Shown here piece by piece: positions 10,373-19,126 of a stretch of 64,000 nt of DNA (its first letter is position 1; every line of letters starts with the position of its first letter). The notes under the pieces were generated by a model. The model saw nothing but the letters and a program-made list of their open reading frames with translations, did not search any database and was not told the origin of the DNA. Position numbers and translations under genes: made by a program. This DNA comes from Planctomycetota bacterium (GTDB lineage Bacteria; Planctomycetota; Planctomycetia; Gemmatales; Gemmataceae): positions 5,431-69,430 of the forward strand of contig JAIOPV010000043.1 in assembly GCA_021413735.1 (NCBI GenBank), written 5' to 3'.

Positions 10373-11575
10373 TCATCGCCCGACAGCGTACAGCGCTTTT
10401 TCCGTGCGGATGAAAATGCGGCCGTTCGCGATGGCTGGCGTTCCGAGACTTCCTTCGCCGAGTTCGTTGCTCGCCAGAACCTCGAACGCATCCGCTTTCG
10501 CGTCCAGCACCGTGCAGATGCCGGTCTCGTTCAGGCAGTACACCTTGCCATCCGCAGCCACCGGCGACGCCGAGAACGCGCCCTTCACACGCTCCTTGTA
10601 GAGCTCCTTTCCCGTCTTCGCATCGACACAGGAAATGAACCCCTGCCCGTCCGTGGTGAAGACCTTCCCCGCGTAGACCAACGGCGAAGCATAACCTGAC
10701 TTGGCGTCCCTCGCAGCCCATTCCGGCTTCTCGGCCACGCCCTTCGCGTCGATCTTGAACTTGCTCACGCCGCCGACCGGCAGATAGATCGAATCGCCGT
10801 CCAGCACACCAACCGGAACCGAACCACCGCCGCCCTTGAACGTCCAGCGGGTCTCGCCGGTCGCAGCGTCGTAGTTCGTCAAACCCTTGGGACCGCTGAA
10901 CAGCAACTCGGTCGTGCTGCCAACTGTGCGAACCAACGGCGTCGTCCAACTGATCTCACGTGGCCGATCCACCTTCCAGACGTTCTTTCCGTACTTCGTG
11001 TCGAGTGCCGCGAGGAACGATTCGCCCGCGTTATCCATCGGCACGATCAGCCGACCCGCCGCCAGAATGGGCGACGATGCCATTCCCACGGCATTGGTGA
11101 TCGTTGGGTAATCGCCCACAAGCGAGCGATACCAGCGAAGGGTGCCGTCAGCATCGAACGCCGCGAGATCGGCGGTCGCGAAGAGTGCGTACACGCCGGT
11201 TTCATCTGCGACGGGTGTGTTCGCCGCCATGCACGTTTTCGGGTGACATGCTGTGCCGCCCGTGCCCTGAAGTTGCCGGTGCCAGAGTTGTTTGCCTGTC
11301 GTGGCGTCGAAGCCGAGAACGTGCAGTCGATCGTCGCGTGTGCCAGAACTGCACGTCACGTAAACGCGATTGCCAACCACCACGGGCGAGGACGCGCCGC
11401 GACCCGGCAATTCTGCCTTCCACGCGATGCCCTTGGTCTTCGACCATTCGGTCGGCAGATTCTCCTCGTTGGAAACGCCGGTCGCGTTTGGGCCGCGGAA
11501 CTGTGGCCAGTCGCTTGCGGTCAGCGAGAGTGTCGGGGTGAGCGTGACGAATGCAGCCAGAATAAAGCGATTCAT
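10373..11575 (-). CDS. Exported PQQ-like beta-propeller protein
   Basis: A 400-residue secreted protein with a signal peptide (MNRFILAAFVTLTPTLSLTA) and then DWPQFRGPNATGVS, the entry motif common to planctomycete PQQ-like propellers. Repeats carry A/G-x-D-x-x-TGK-x-LW motifs (FDATTGKQLWHR, YDAATGETRWTF, VDAKTGKELYKE). The start at 11575 is set by the signal peptide; the longer frame to 11746 lies within the upstream gene. Start and upstream stop overlap (11572-11575), so both are translated from one message. No catalytic dehydrogenase residues are evident; it may be structural or bind a partner. Confidence 0.88.
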   Translation of the reverse strand: MNRFILAAFVTLTPTLSLTASDWPQFRGPNATGVSNEENLPTEWSKTKGIAWKAELPGRGASSPVVVGNRVYVTCSSGTRDDRLHVLGFDATTGKQLWHRQLQGTGGTACHPKTCMAANTPVADETGVYALFATADLAAFDADGTLRWYRSLVGDYPTITNAVGMASSPILAAGRLIVPMDNAGESFLAALDTKYGKNVWKVDRPREISWTTPLVRTVGSTTELLFSGPKGLTNYDAATGETRWTFKGGGGSVPVGVLDGDSIYLPVGGVSKFKIDAKGVAEKPEWAARDAKSGYASPLVYAGKVFTTDGQGFISCVDAKTGKELYKERVKGAFSASPVAADGKVYCLNETGICTVLDAKADAFEVLASNELGEGSLGTPAIANGRIFIRTEKALYAVGR

Positions 11576-12768
11576 TTCTTGTCCTCCGTGTTCGCGGGCT
11601 GCGCCGGAATGAATCCGAGGGGAACGGGTTTGCCGTCGAGGGTCGAAATCTGCGAGACGCCAGCCAGCGGGCCGCCGGTGTCGTCGCACACTCGCATCTG
11701 GAATCTCCAATCCTGGGCCCAACTGTCGGTCTGATTGTTCTGGCACACTTTCACAACGAGTACGTTCTCGCCCTTCCGCAATGTTCCCCGGCCAACGTTC
11801 CCATCAAACGGCGATCCGTGGTGGTACTCATCGCGGCCGAACAGTTCTTTCTGATTGAGGAAAATCTTCACTGATGTCGGAGAGGTAACGCGGATCTCGC
11901 ACGGAATTTCCTGCTCCGAGATGAGCGTGGTGAGTGCATACGCCGCCGAGTTCTTGTGCTTCCCGAGCAGTTTGTTCAGGTCGAACTTGCCGAGCGGGTC
12001 GGTCGTCGATGCTGGTGTCCACTTCAACTCGGCCGCACCCTTACCCATGAACTTGCCACTGCTGTCCTTCGCGCTGTCCGGTGGGTAAGGGATGGTAAAG
12101 CCCTTGCTTTCCGGGGCGTCGAACGGACCGACGAGCGACGCGAATGTCACGAACCCGAAATGCTCGGCGATGCTGGCCTTGCCGCCAGCCGCGTTCACTT
12201 TCTTGGCGAGCAACTCGACCTGATCCTTGTCGCGTGCCAGGGCGAACAGCTTTTCGAGATCGGCTTTGATGCTGGGTCGCGCAGCTCGTTCGAGAATTTC
12301 GAGTTCGTTGGCGATGGCATCGCGGCGCAGGTCCGGCGACTTGTCGTTGAGGAAGCCGGGAAGCAATCGCGCTTTCGCGCTGGGGTCTTCGGTCAGGAGC
12401 AGTTCGTAAGCGCTGCGACGTGCGGCAGCCGCGAACTTTGGGTTCGTGGTGAACGCTTCCAATTTGTCAGCGGGAAGTTTTCGCCCGGCCGCCTTCTCAG
12501 CCTCGGCAATGGCATCGACCGCAGTGCGAAGCCAGTTCGCGGCTGTGGGGTTGCCATCCTCGAACGCTTCGAGGGTAGGCAACAGTGCGACGCCACCCTT
12601 GCTGACGATCGTTTTCCACGCAGGGCCGGCGTCTTCGTTTCCTTTTCCTTCGCGTGTCACACGCTTGAGGGTGAGGAGAGCCTGAGTTGTCGCGTCATCG
12701 ACCGCGGGTGCTGGTGTGGCGATCAGAGCCACGCCAAGCACGACCGCAACGCAGAAGCGAATTTGCAT
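11572..12768 (-). CDS. Exported protein, helical repeats plus C-terminal beta-sandwich
   Basis: A 398-residue protein of unknown function with signal peptide MQIRFCVAVVLGVALIATPAPA. Residues about 25-200 are Ala/Leu/Glu-rich helical repeats that resemble HEAT arrays. Residues about 210-375 look beta-rich, with IFLNQKELFGRDEYHHGSPF followed by LRKGENVLVVKVCQNNQTD, a pattern found in galactose-binding-like beta-sandwiches that accompany glycoside hydrolases. It overlaps the PQQ protein gene by four bases, suggesting the two act together outside the cytoplasm. Domain naming is inference. Confidence 0.7.
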   Translation of the reverse strand: MQIRFCVAVVLGVALIATPAPAVDDATTQALLTLKRVTREGKGNEDAGPAWKTIVSKGGVALLPTLEAFEDGNPTAANWLRTAVDAIAEAEKAAGRKLPADKLEAFTTNPKFAAAARRSAYELLLTEDPSAKARLLPGFLNDKSPDLRRDAIANELEILERAARPSIKADLEKLFALARDKDQVELLAKKVNAAGGKASIAEHFGFVTFASLVGPFDAPESKGFTIPYPPDSAKDSSGKFMGKGAAELKWTPASTTDPLGKFDLNKLLGKHKNSAAYALTTLISEQEIPCEIRVTSPTSVKIFLNQKELFGRDEYHHGSPFDGNVGRGTLRKGENVLVVKVCQNNQTDSWAQDWRFQMRVCDDTGGPLAGVSQISTLDGKPVPLGFIPAQPANTEDKK

Positions 12769-13259
12769 GTGGAATGCCTCCTGTCAGAATTGAACAGGAT
12801 TACTCTCGGGATGGTATGGGGAATGTCAACGGAGCGTCGCGATTACGGCGGAAAGGAGTGGGGCGGGCGAACTGACGTGATCGCTCCCCGAGGGAGGGAT
12901 ATGCACCGATCGACGCCTGCTCGTTCGACCGTTGCAATCAGCACCACGTTGAGGTCGAAATCAAAACCTGTCCGACAACGAACTTTGAACACGCGGCCAG
13001 ATCGGTTAAACTGTCAGGATGAGTGAAGCTGTGCCGCTTCCCGAAAATGTGCTGTTCCACCCCCTGACAAGGGTGTTGGGCTGGCCTACGGTCAAGACTC
13101 ACATCGACGGCGAGACACAGGAAGCCAGATCTCGCAACCGCGTCTCTGCTCTTCGCGGTTCCCTGAAAATCAAGCCGAAATCGCGCTCCGTGGTGCCTGC
13201 CGAAGCAGTCACCCTTCAACCCCTTGCCCTCGACCATTTACCAACCTGAGTCCGCCTCC
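12769..13259. other. Intergenic region between divergent genes
   Basis: This 491-base stretch separates the gene ending its 5' end at 12768 (minus) from the gene starting at 13260 (plus) and must carry both promoters. A 76-codon frame at 13019-13249 has no ribosome binding site or family resemblance. I see no clear inverted repeat or RNA gene. Confidence 0.5.
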
Positions 13260-15215
13260 ATGCCTTCCACCACCAAGGCCAAAGCCAAAAACGCCGACGC
13301 ACTCCTGGCTGCCGTATGCGCGGACCCCGACGACGATACCGCGCGCCTCGCCTATGCCGATTTTCTGGAAGAACACAAAAACCCCGAACGCGCCGAGTTC
13401 ATCCGCGTTCAAATTGAGCTGGCCCAACTCTCCCCTTGGGATCGCAAAGCGAAACTGCTCCGCTTTCGTGAGCGGCTTCTTCTCGTTCGTCACGGCGAAG
13501 GCTGGCGTGCGGAACTGCCGGAACTTGGCGGCGTCGAATGGGGCAAGTTTGAGCGTGGCTTCGTCTCTGAGGTCACGCTCGAAAGTTTGAAGGTGCTCAC
13601 GAAACGTTTTGACGTGATTCGCGCGGCGTCGCCGGTCACGGCGATTCAGGTGAACTCGCTCGATGGCATCACGTCGAAGCCGCCGGAACCGCATCGTTGG
13701 CTGCGTTCCGTTCGCTTGGGGGCTGCATGTGCCGCACCTGGCGTCGTTTCGCAGTTCGTGAGTTCGCACTGGGTGGGAACGCTGACTCGCCTGGAGATTG
13801 GAACCCACGTATCGGCGAGCGATGTCGTCGCCATTGCTGGGGCGAATCGGCTCGCGAATTTGCAGGAACTTCATCTGTGCATCGGCACAGTCGGCGACGT
13901 CGGCCTGAACGCGATCGCGAAGTCGGAGAATCTCGCGAACTTGCGTCTGCTGCGTCTTCCGCCGACCAACGCGGGTGGCCAATCGACCGACGCTCCGATC
14001 ACGCTGACTGGCATCAAGAACCTTGCCACGTCGCCGAACCTCACGAACCTCACGAATCTCGATCTCGGAAACCAGCGATTCACTGACGACGGCGTGCGTG
14101 CGATTCTCACCAGCGCGACGCTTGCGAAACTGGACACCGTTTCCTTTTCGGGATCGGCACTGACGGCGCGTGCGTTTGAACTCACGGCGGGGCCAATCAA
14201 GTTGCGGGATGTGAATCTGAATCAGTGCGTGATCGGCGATGCGGGTGCAGTTGCTCTTGCGAAGTCGCCACACTTCTCGAAGGTTGCCAAGCTGAATCTG
14301 CGTGCATGTGAAGTGGGGGCGAAGGGGATCGCGGCACTCGCGGCTTCCAATCTCGCGAAACACCTGCGAGAACTCGACCTCGCCGACAACCCGGTTCGTG
14401 CTTCCGGCATTCAAGAGCTGGCCAAGGGTCGTTGGCCGGAACTGCACACGCTGAACCTCGCGACGTCTGGCCTCGGCTCGGAGTCGATGAAGGCGTTCCA
14501 GGCTGCGGAAGGTTTCGGTCGCTTGCTCGATCTCGACTTGTCAAGCAATGAAGTCGGGGCGGCAGGTGCGATTGCCGTGACGCGAGCGAAGTGGGCGGGC
14601 CAAATGGTTCGGCTCAATCTCGCCGAGTCGAAGTGCGTGGCGGGTGCCATCCTCGGAGGCGCGTCAACGCTCCGTAAACTCCAGTATCTCGATGTCACCG
14701 ACAACCCGCTGATGCCTGCTGGCGTCGAGGCATTACTGGAAGGCGAGTGGATCGAACTGACCGACCTCAAGATTGGTGGCACGTCTGGCGGTGATGCTGG
14801 CGCGAAGGCGCTCGCAACATCCGGATTGCTCTCGCGACTGGTGACGCTTGCGATCGAACGCTTCCCGCTGACTCCGGAAGGGCTTGCGACCCTTCTCAGT
14901 GGCCCTGCCCCGTCGCTGGTGGAGTTCGACTTGTCGGACAACATCACACTTGGCGACGAAGCTGTTCGGTTGCTGTCAAACACGTCGATGCCAGCGTTGC
15001 GAACGCTGTCCGTGGCGACGCTTGGCATGACCGAAGCAGGCTTGCCACAGTTGCTCGCTGCCCCGACGCTGGCTCAGGTGAAGAAGCTGGAGTATCACGG
15101 GAACCCGATCACGGACGATTTGCAGCAGGCGTTCTGGGCACGTTTCGGGAACCCGCAACCCGACCCGGCACCTGAGGCACCGACCGGCCACGGGCACCGC
15201 GTCACGATTCGGTAA
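13260..15215 (+). CDS. TIGR02996 repeat-companion domain / leucine-rich repeat protein
   Basis: A 651-residue, apparently cytoplasmic protein. The N-terminus (about 10-55: LLAAVCADPDDDTARLAYAD, FLEEHKNPERAEFIRVQIEL) is the TIGR02996 domain, a short domain found in Gemmata and myxobacteria at the front of proteins with repeats. The rest is leucine-rich repeats of about 24-28 residues (for example LRELDLADNPVRASGI, LQYLDVTDNPLMPAGV). The ATG at 13260 is preferred to 13224 because the family motif starts soon after it; no strong ribosome binding site is visible at either. Probably a protein-interaction scaffold; the partner is unknown. Confidence 0.88.
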   Translation: MPSTTKAKAKNADALLAAVCADPDDDTARLAYADFLEEHKNPERAEFIRVQIELAQLSPWDRKAKLLRFRERLLLVRHGEGWRAELPELGGVEWGKFERGFVSEVTLESLKVLTKRFDVIRAASPVTAIQVNSLDGITSKPPEPHRWLRSVRLGAACAAPGVVSQFVSSHWVGTLTRLEIGTHVSASDVVAIAGANRLANLQELHLCIGTVGDVGLNAIAKSENLANLRLLRLPPTNAGGQSTDAPITLTGIKNLATSPNLTNLTNLDLGNQRFTDDGVRAILTSATLAKLDTVSFSGSALTARAFELTAGPIKLRDVNLNQCVIGDAGAVALAKSPHFSKVAKLNLRACEVGAKGIAALAASNLAKHLRELDLADNPVRASGIQELAKGRWPELHTLNLATSGLGSESMKAFQAAEGFGRLLDLDLSSNEVGAAGAIAVTRAKWAGQMVRLNLAESKCVAGAILGGASTLRKLQYLDVTDNPLMPAGVEALLEGEWIELTDLKIGGTSGGDAGAKALATSGLLSRLVTLAIERFPLTPEGLATLLSGPAPSLVEFDLSDNITLGDEAVRLLSNTSMPALRTLSVATLGMTEAGLPQLLAAPTLAQVKKLEYHGNPITDDLQQAFWARFGNPQPDPAPEAPTGHGHRVTIR

Positions 15216-15240
15216 TTCACAGGTCGTAACCGCGAAAAAT

Positions 15241-15310
15241 GCGAGCCACGGGGTTCAGCCCCGTGGTCTTTTCATGTCCCAACACCACGGGGATAAACCC
15301 CGTGGCTCGC
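15241..15310. repeat. Palindromic repeat, GCGAGCCACGGGG family
   Basis: Arms 15241-15267 and 15284-15310 are near-perfect inverted copies, and each arm can itself fold (CCACGGGG with CCCCGTGG). The right arm, ACCACGGGGATAAACCCCGT plus GGCTCGC, recurs without change at 19041-19067. It lies between convergent gene ends at 15215 and 15318. Confidence 0.85.
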
Positions 15311-15317
15311 CGAACAA

Positions 15318-16526
15318 TCACTTGAACAGCGCGATTGGCCCCGGAGCTGCGAGGCGTTTCTCGGCGACCGCGAACCACTTCTTTGCTTCCGCCTTCTCGC
15401 CAATGAACCACAGTTCGTAGCCCAACAGAAACTCCAGCGTCGGTTCGCCGGGGTTCACCGCGATCACTTTCCGCAGTTCCGCAAGATGTCCAGCGAAAGC
15501 CGCAGCGTTCGCGCCGTAGGGTTCCTTCGGGTCGAACGCACCCGCAGGCAACGCAGGATCTAGCGCCAACCCCGCACGAATGCTCGCAACGGCATCACCA
15601 TACGCACCCGACGCGAACGCCGCTTGCGCTTTCAGGAAGTGTGGCTCCGCTGCCTTCGCGTCGACGCCAATCGCCTGCTCGAAACGGTCGCTGGCTTTGC
15701 CATACTCACCAGCCGCGAACGCCTCACGTCCGAGCTTCAGTAATCGCGCCACTTCTTTCACAGGGTCAGCGTCGGCTTTCTCAGCCTTCACCAGCACAGG
15801 CTCCGCGAACGGGTCGAACTTGAACTCGGGTTTCAGCACAGGCGGCGGGGGCGCTGCGACACGCGCGACCTCGGGGAAAATCCCACCGGGGGGCGGGAAG
15901 TCGCGTTTCGGCTCGATCACCACGAATCCGCCAGCGCCAACCAGCGGGCCGGGAGCGGGTGCAGGCAATCTCGCAGGCACACCACCCGCAGCGGCAACAC
16001 CGTCGCCATTCGGGTCTGCCCTGTCAGCGTTCCCGAAGACTCCGAATGGCGGTGGGACAAACGGTGGCGGCAGTTGCCCAAGGAACGCATTTCCGAATGG
16101 CGAGCCCCACGGACCACCCCAGAACGGCGGCCCGAACCAGCCGAGCGCGCCACCCCAAACGGGGTTCCAGCCAAACCGCGGACCAACGCCCCAACCCGGC
16201 CCGAGGAACCCCGGACCGAACCCGAACGGCGTGATCGGTGCGATTGCCGGAAGCACCGGCGAGAACGGAAAGCCCCGATAGAAGCCACCGTAATAACTCG
16301 GGTAGAAGCCGCCGTAGTACCCGCCGAACGGAGTTGCGAACACCGAACGTGAGTAGAAGCCGCCGAACCCAGCAGCGTAGAATCCGGACCGGTGATACGA
16401 GAAGCCAACACCGCCGCCGTAACCGAAACTGCTCCGATACACCGGGCCGCCACGGAATTGGGCACCCACCGGAGTTGTGTCCGCCAACACGACGCCAAGA
16501 GCCACCGCGAGGATGCTCCACTTCAT
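15318..16526 (-). CDS. Exported Gly/Phe/Tyr/Pro-rich protein with TPR-like C-terminus
   Basis: A 402-residue protein with signal peptide MKWSILAVALGVVLADTTPVGA. Residues about 23-165 are low complexity: repeated GGFY, YYGG, GFGP and PFWGG units. Residues about 170-240 are proline-rich, and 265-390 look like two or three TPRs (FAAGEYGKASDRFEQAIGVD, FASGAYGDAVASIRAGLALD). Similar aromatic-glycine exported proteins with TPR ends are common in Gemmataceae; their role is not established. The gene is alone, convergent with the leucine-rich-repeat gene. Confidence 0.8.
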   Translation of the reverse strand: MKWSILAVALGVVLADTTPVGAQFRGGPVYRSSFGYGGGVGFSYHRSGFYAAGFGGFYSRSVFATPFGGYYGGFYPSYYGGFYRGFPFSPVLPAIAPITPFGFGPGFLGPGWGVGPRFGWNPVWGGALGWFGPPFWGGPWGSPFGNAFLGQLPPPFVPPPFGVFGNADRADPNGDGVAAAGGVPARLPAPAPGPLVGAGGFVVIEPKRDFPPPGGIFPEVARVAAPPPPVLKPEFKFDPFAEPVLVKAEKADADPVKEVARLLKLGREAFAAGEYGKASDRFEQAIGVDAKAAEPHFLKAQAAFASGAYGDAVASIRAGLALDPALPAGAFDPKEPYGANAAAFAGHLAELRKVIAVNPGEPTLEFLLGYELWFIGEKAEAKKWFAVAEKRLAAPGPIALFK

Positions 16527-16661
16527 GGCAAGCCCGCTGAATAGAAGTGATCGTTACAACCCGATTATCCCGCAGATTCGGCTCGCTCGCAATCGGAAGC
16601 CGCAAAATGCCGAAACTGTTCGTGCGGGCATCGGTTCAACCGGTCTGACTGCGAATCAACC

Positions 16662-16669
16662 CGTATACT
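16662..16669 (+). promoter_or_regulatory. Possible -10 box (CGTATACT)
   Basis: CCGTATACT lies about 33 bases before the start at 16702 and is identical to the string before aspS (25695-25702). No matching -35 box is obvious. Confidence 0.3.
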
Positions 16670-16701
16670 AACGTCGCCCTGCCAGCACCACGGACACCGC
16701 G

Positions 16702-17034
16702 ATGTCCCCAATCACACCGGAAGTTCTGCGCGATTACCTGCACGACGCCCTTCCCGATGGGGAGTTGGCTGCCGTGGAGCGGGCGTTGCGTGGTTCCGCT
16801 GAACTGCGCTCGCTACTCTCGGAAGTGTTAGAGCAAGAAGACCGCGGCGAACACACTGTTGGCGCGATCTGGCGACGCGAGCGTGTCAGTTGTCCGACCC
16901 GCGATCAACTCGGAAGTTATCTGTTGGAAGCGGGCGACCCCGAGGTACTTGAATACATCCGCTTCCACCTCGAAGAGATTGGCTGCCCGTATTGTCAGGC
17001 GAATCTCGACGACCTCAAAAAGCTGCACTCGTAA
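16702..17034 (+). CDS. Small zinc-finger (anti-sigma-like) protein
   Basis: A 110-residue soluble protein. The N-terminal half is helical (PEVLRDYLHDALPDGELAAV); the C-terminal half has Cys64, His89, Cys95 and Cys98 in SCPTRDQLGSYLLEAG ... FHLEEIGCPYC, close to the zf-HC2 pattern of anti-sigma factors, with H-x5-C-x2-C instead of H-x3-C-x2-C. Unlike true membrane anti-sigma factors it has no transmembrane helix and no sigma factor beside it. It starts an operon, two bases ahead of the antiporter gene. Zinc binding is probable; a sigma partner is speculation. Confidence 0.75.
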   Translation: MSPITPEVLRDYLHDALPDGELAAVERALRGSAELRSLLSEVLEQEDRGEHTVGAIWRRERVSCPTRDQLGSYLLEAGDPEVLEYIRFHLEEIGCPYCQANLDDLKKLHS

Positions 17035-17036
17035 GC

Positions 17037-18452
17037 ATGACGACACTCTTCGCGACGATCTACCACGAAAACAATGCGGGGCTGATCGAAGCTGCACGCC
17101 AACTGAAGAGTCTCGATACCGAAACGCTCATCCTGCCGATTCTACTGCAACTCATCGTCATCATCGCGGCGGCTCGCACATTCGGGGCGCTTGCCAGACG
17201 AATCGGGCAACCCAGCGTCATCGGCGAAATCATCGCGGGATTGCTCCTCGGTCCGTCGCTGTTCGGCTGGCTCTTCCCAGAACAGTTCGCGCTCGTGTTC
17301 CGCCCTTGCCTCGGAATCGAACGAGCAGTCGGTGATGCACTGCTTCCGAAGATCTTCACAGTCATCGCGCAACTCGGACTGATCTTCCTGCTGTTCCTCG
17401 TCGGGCTGGACTTCGAGGGCGGTCACGTTCGCGCACATGGCCGGGCTGCGGTGCTGATCTCGCTCGCGGGGATCACCGCACCGTTTGCTCTCGGGGCGGC
17501 GCTCGCTCAGTGGATTCACCCGCATCTCGAAGCACATCCGGTAACTGGTCCCGTTCCGCTTGTCGGGCTAACGCTGTTTCTGGGCGTGGCACTCTCCATC
17601 ACCGCGATGCCGGTCTTAGGACGCATCATGATGGAACTGAACGTCACGCGAACGCGGCTCGGTGCCATCACGATCACAGCGGCAGCAGTGGACGACGCCA
17701 TCGGCTGGATTCTGCTCGCGGCAGTGGCGGCCGTGGTGAAGTCGAATTTCGATCCGCTGGCCACTCTGCGGATGACGGGGCTCACGGCAGCGTTCGTGCT
17801 GTTCATGGTGTGCGTTGCTCGGCCGCTGCTGGTGAGGTACTTCGCAGCGTCGATGCGAAAGGCTGGCGGCAAGCTGACGGCAACCGCACTCGCGGTATTG
17901 TTCGTGGCGTTGTTCCTCTCGGCGGTCATGACGAACCTCATTGGCATCTTCGCGGTCTTCGGCGCGTTTCTCTTCGGCGCAGTGCTCTCCGATCAGGAAG
18001 AGTTGCGGACCGCCGCCGCGGCGAAACTTCAGGACGTGGTAACGGGGTTCTTCGTGCCGGTGTTCTTCACGTACACGGGCCTACGCACTGACATCACGAG
18101 CATGCAAGGCGGCATGGTGTGGCTCATCTGTGCAGTCGTGATTGTGGCTGCGGTAGCGGGGAAGTTGGTTGGCTGTGGACTCGCGGCGAAGGTCAGCGGG
18201 TTCACCTGGAAGGAAGCTGGCATTATTGGTGCGATGATGAACGCTCGCGGCCTGATGGCTCTCATCGCGATCAACCTCGGGTATGAACTCGGCGTGGTCC
18301 CGCGAAGCCTGTACGCGGTGCTGGTGTTGATGGCGCTCGCGACGACGATGCTCACGACGCCGTTGCTGCTGCGGCTTCGCCGCAGCACCGAGATCGAGGA
18401 ACCGATTGCGAAAAGCGGCTTCCTTCGCACGAACAAAGAGGAAGGCACATGA
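17037..18452 (+). CDS. CPA2-family cation:proton antiporter (Kef/NapA type)
   Basis: An inner-membrane antiporter of 471 residues with 12-13 hydrophobic helices. GALARRIGQPSVIGEIIAGL (about 44-63) is the conserved CPA2 entry motif, and ITAAAVDDAIGWILLAAVAA (about 216-235) carries the double Asp of the ion-binding site. It lacks the C-terminal RCK/TrkA-N domain of KefB/C, so it belongs with the short NapA-like members that exchange Na+ or K+ for H+. The start at 17037 follows the previous stop by two bases; the stop overlaps the LOG gene (ATGA). Cation is not determinable. Confidence 0.92.
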   Translation: MTTLFATIYHENNAGLIEAARQLKSLDTETLILPILLQLIVIIAAARTFGALARRIGQPSVIGEIIAGLLLGPSLFGWLFPEQFALVFRPCLGIERAVGDALLPKIFTVIAQLGLIFLLFLVGLDFEGGHVRAHGRAAVLISLAGITAPFALGAALAQWIHPHLEAHPVTGPVPLVGLTLFLGVALSITAMPVLGRIMMELNVTRTRLGAITITAAAVDDAIGWILLAAVAAVVKSNFDPLATLRMTGLTAAFVLFMVCVARPLLVRYFAASMRKAGGKLTATALAVLFVALFLSAVMTNLIGIFAVFGAFLFGAVLSDQEELRTAAAAKLQDVVTGFFVPVFFTYTGLRTDITSMQGGMVWLICAVVIVAAVAGKLVGCGLAAKVSGFTWKEAGIIGAMMNARGLMALIAINLGYELGVVPRSLYAVLVLMALATTMLTTPLLLRLRRSTEIEEPIAKSGFLRTNKEEGT

Positions 18453-19033
18453 AAAGCGTCTGCGTGTTCTGTGGCTCAGCAAGCGGAACGAATCCGGCGT
18501 ATGCGGTTACCGCACGAGAACTCGGCCGCGCTCTCGCCGAACGCGCATTGGGTCTTGTATATGGCGGTGGTCGCGTCGGACTCATGGGTGAAGTGGCGAC
18601 ATCGGCGTTGGCGGCGGGCGGGGCTGTGCTTGGTGTCATTCCCCATGCTTTATCACACAAAGAAATCGCGCTTACGGAGTGTACGGAACTCATCATCGTG
18701 GACACGATGCACGCTCGCAAATCGCTGATGGCCGATCGCTCGGATGCGTTCGTCGCGTTGCCCGGCGGCTTCGGAACGTGCGACGAACTCTTCGAGATCC
18801 TGACGTGGGGACAACTCGGCATTCACCGGAAGCCGGTTGGCTTGTTGAACGTCGCTGGCTTCTTCACGCCGTTGCTGAACTGGCTCGATCATGTCGTCGC
18901 CGAGGGATTGCTCAAGTCGAAGCATCGCGAGTTAGTGTTGGTCGCAGACACGGTGCCGGATCTACTCGCGAAGCTTGACGCATGGGTGCCCCCGGCCCCG
19001 GTGACGAAGTGGGTCGAACCTGCCGAACGCTGA
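18449..19033 (+). CDS. LOG family protein (TIGR00730), nucleotide 5'-monophosphate phosphoribohydrolase
   Basis: A cytoplasmic 194-residue Rossmann-fold hydrolase that in studied homologues releases the base from (cytokinin or purine) riboside 5'-monophosphates. Motifs: VYGGGRVGLMG (phosphate loop), MHARKSLM with the catalytic Arg, and PGGFGTCDELFE, the diagnostic PGGxGTxxE. Length matches the short LOG proteins. It is translationally coupled to the antiporter through ATGA. In bacteria without plant hosts the physiological role is likely nucleotide salvage; cytokinin production is not implied. Confidence 0.94.
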   Translation: MKSVCVFCGSASGTNPAYAVTARELGRALAERALGLVYGGGRVGLMGEVATSALAAGGAVLGVIPHALSHKEIALTECTELIIVDTMHARKSLMADRSDAFVALPGGFGTCDELFEILTWGQLGIHRKPVGLLNVAGFFTPLLNWLDHVVAEGLLKSKHRELVLVADTVPDLLAKLDAWVPPAPVTKWVEPAER

Positions 19034-19040
19034 TCTTCCG

Positions 19041-19067
19041 ACCACGGGGATAAACCCCGTGGCTCGC
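19041..19067. repeat. Copy of the GCGAGCCACGGGG palindrome arm
   Basis: All 27 bases equal 15284-15310. It lies eight bases after the LOG gene stop, between convergent genes, and folds as CCACGGGG-ATAAA-CCCCGTGG with one shift. Possible terminator. Confidence 0.85.
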
Positions 19068-19126
19068 AAAGGGGGTTATCCCCAGCTCCACAAGAGGGCA
19101 TAACTCGCAATCAACACAATTCCGAC

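Noticed and set aside
13019-13249. 76-codon frame before the TIGR02996 gene
   Set aside because: No ribosome binding site, no family, and it would occupy the promoter region; kept as not coding.
13209-14447. 412-codon minus frame over the leucine-rich-repeat gene
   Set aside because: Antisense shadow of the regular repeat codons; no start signal and no plausible fold.
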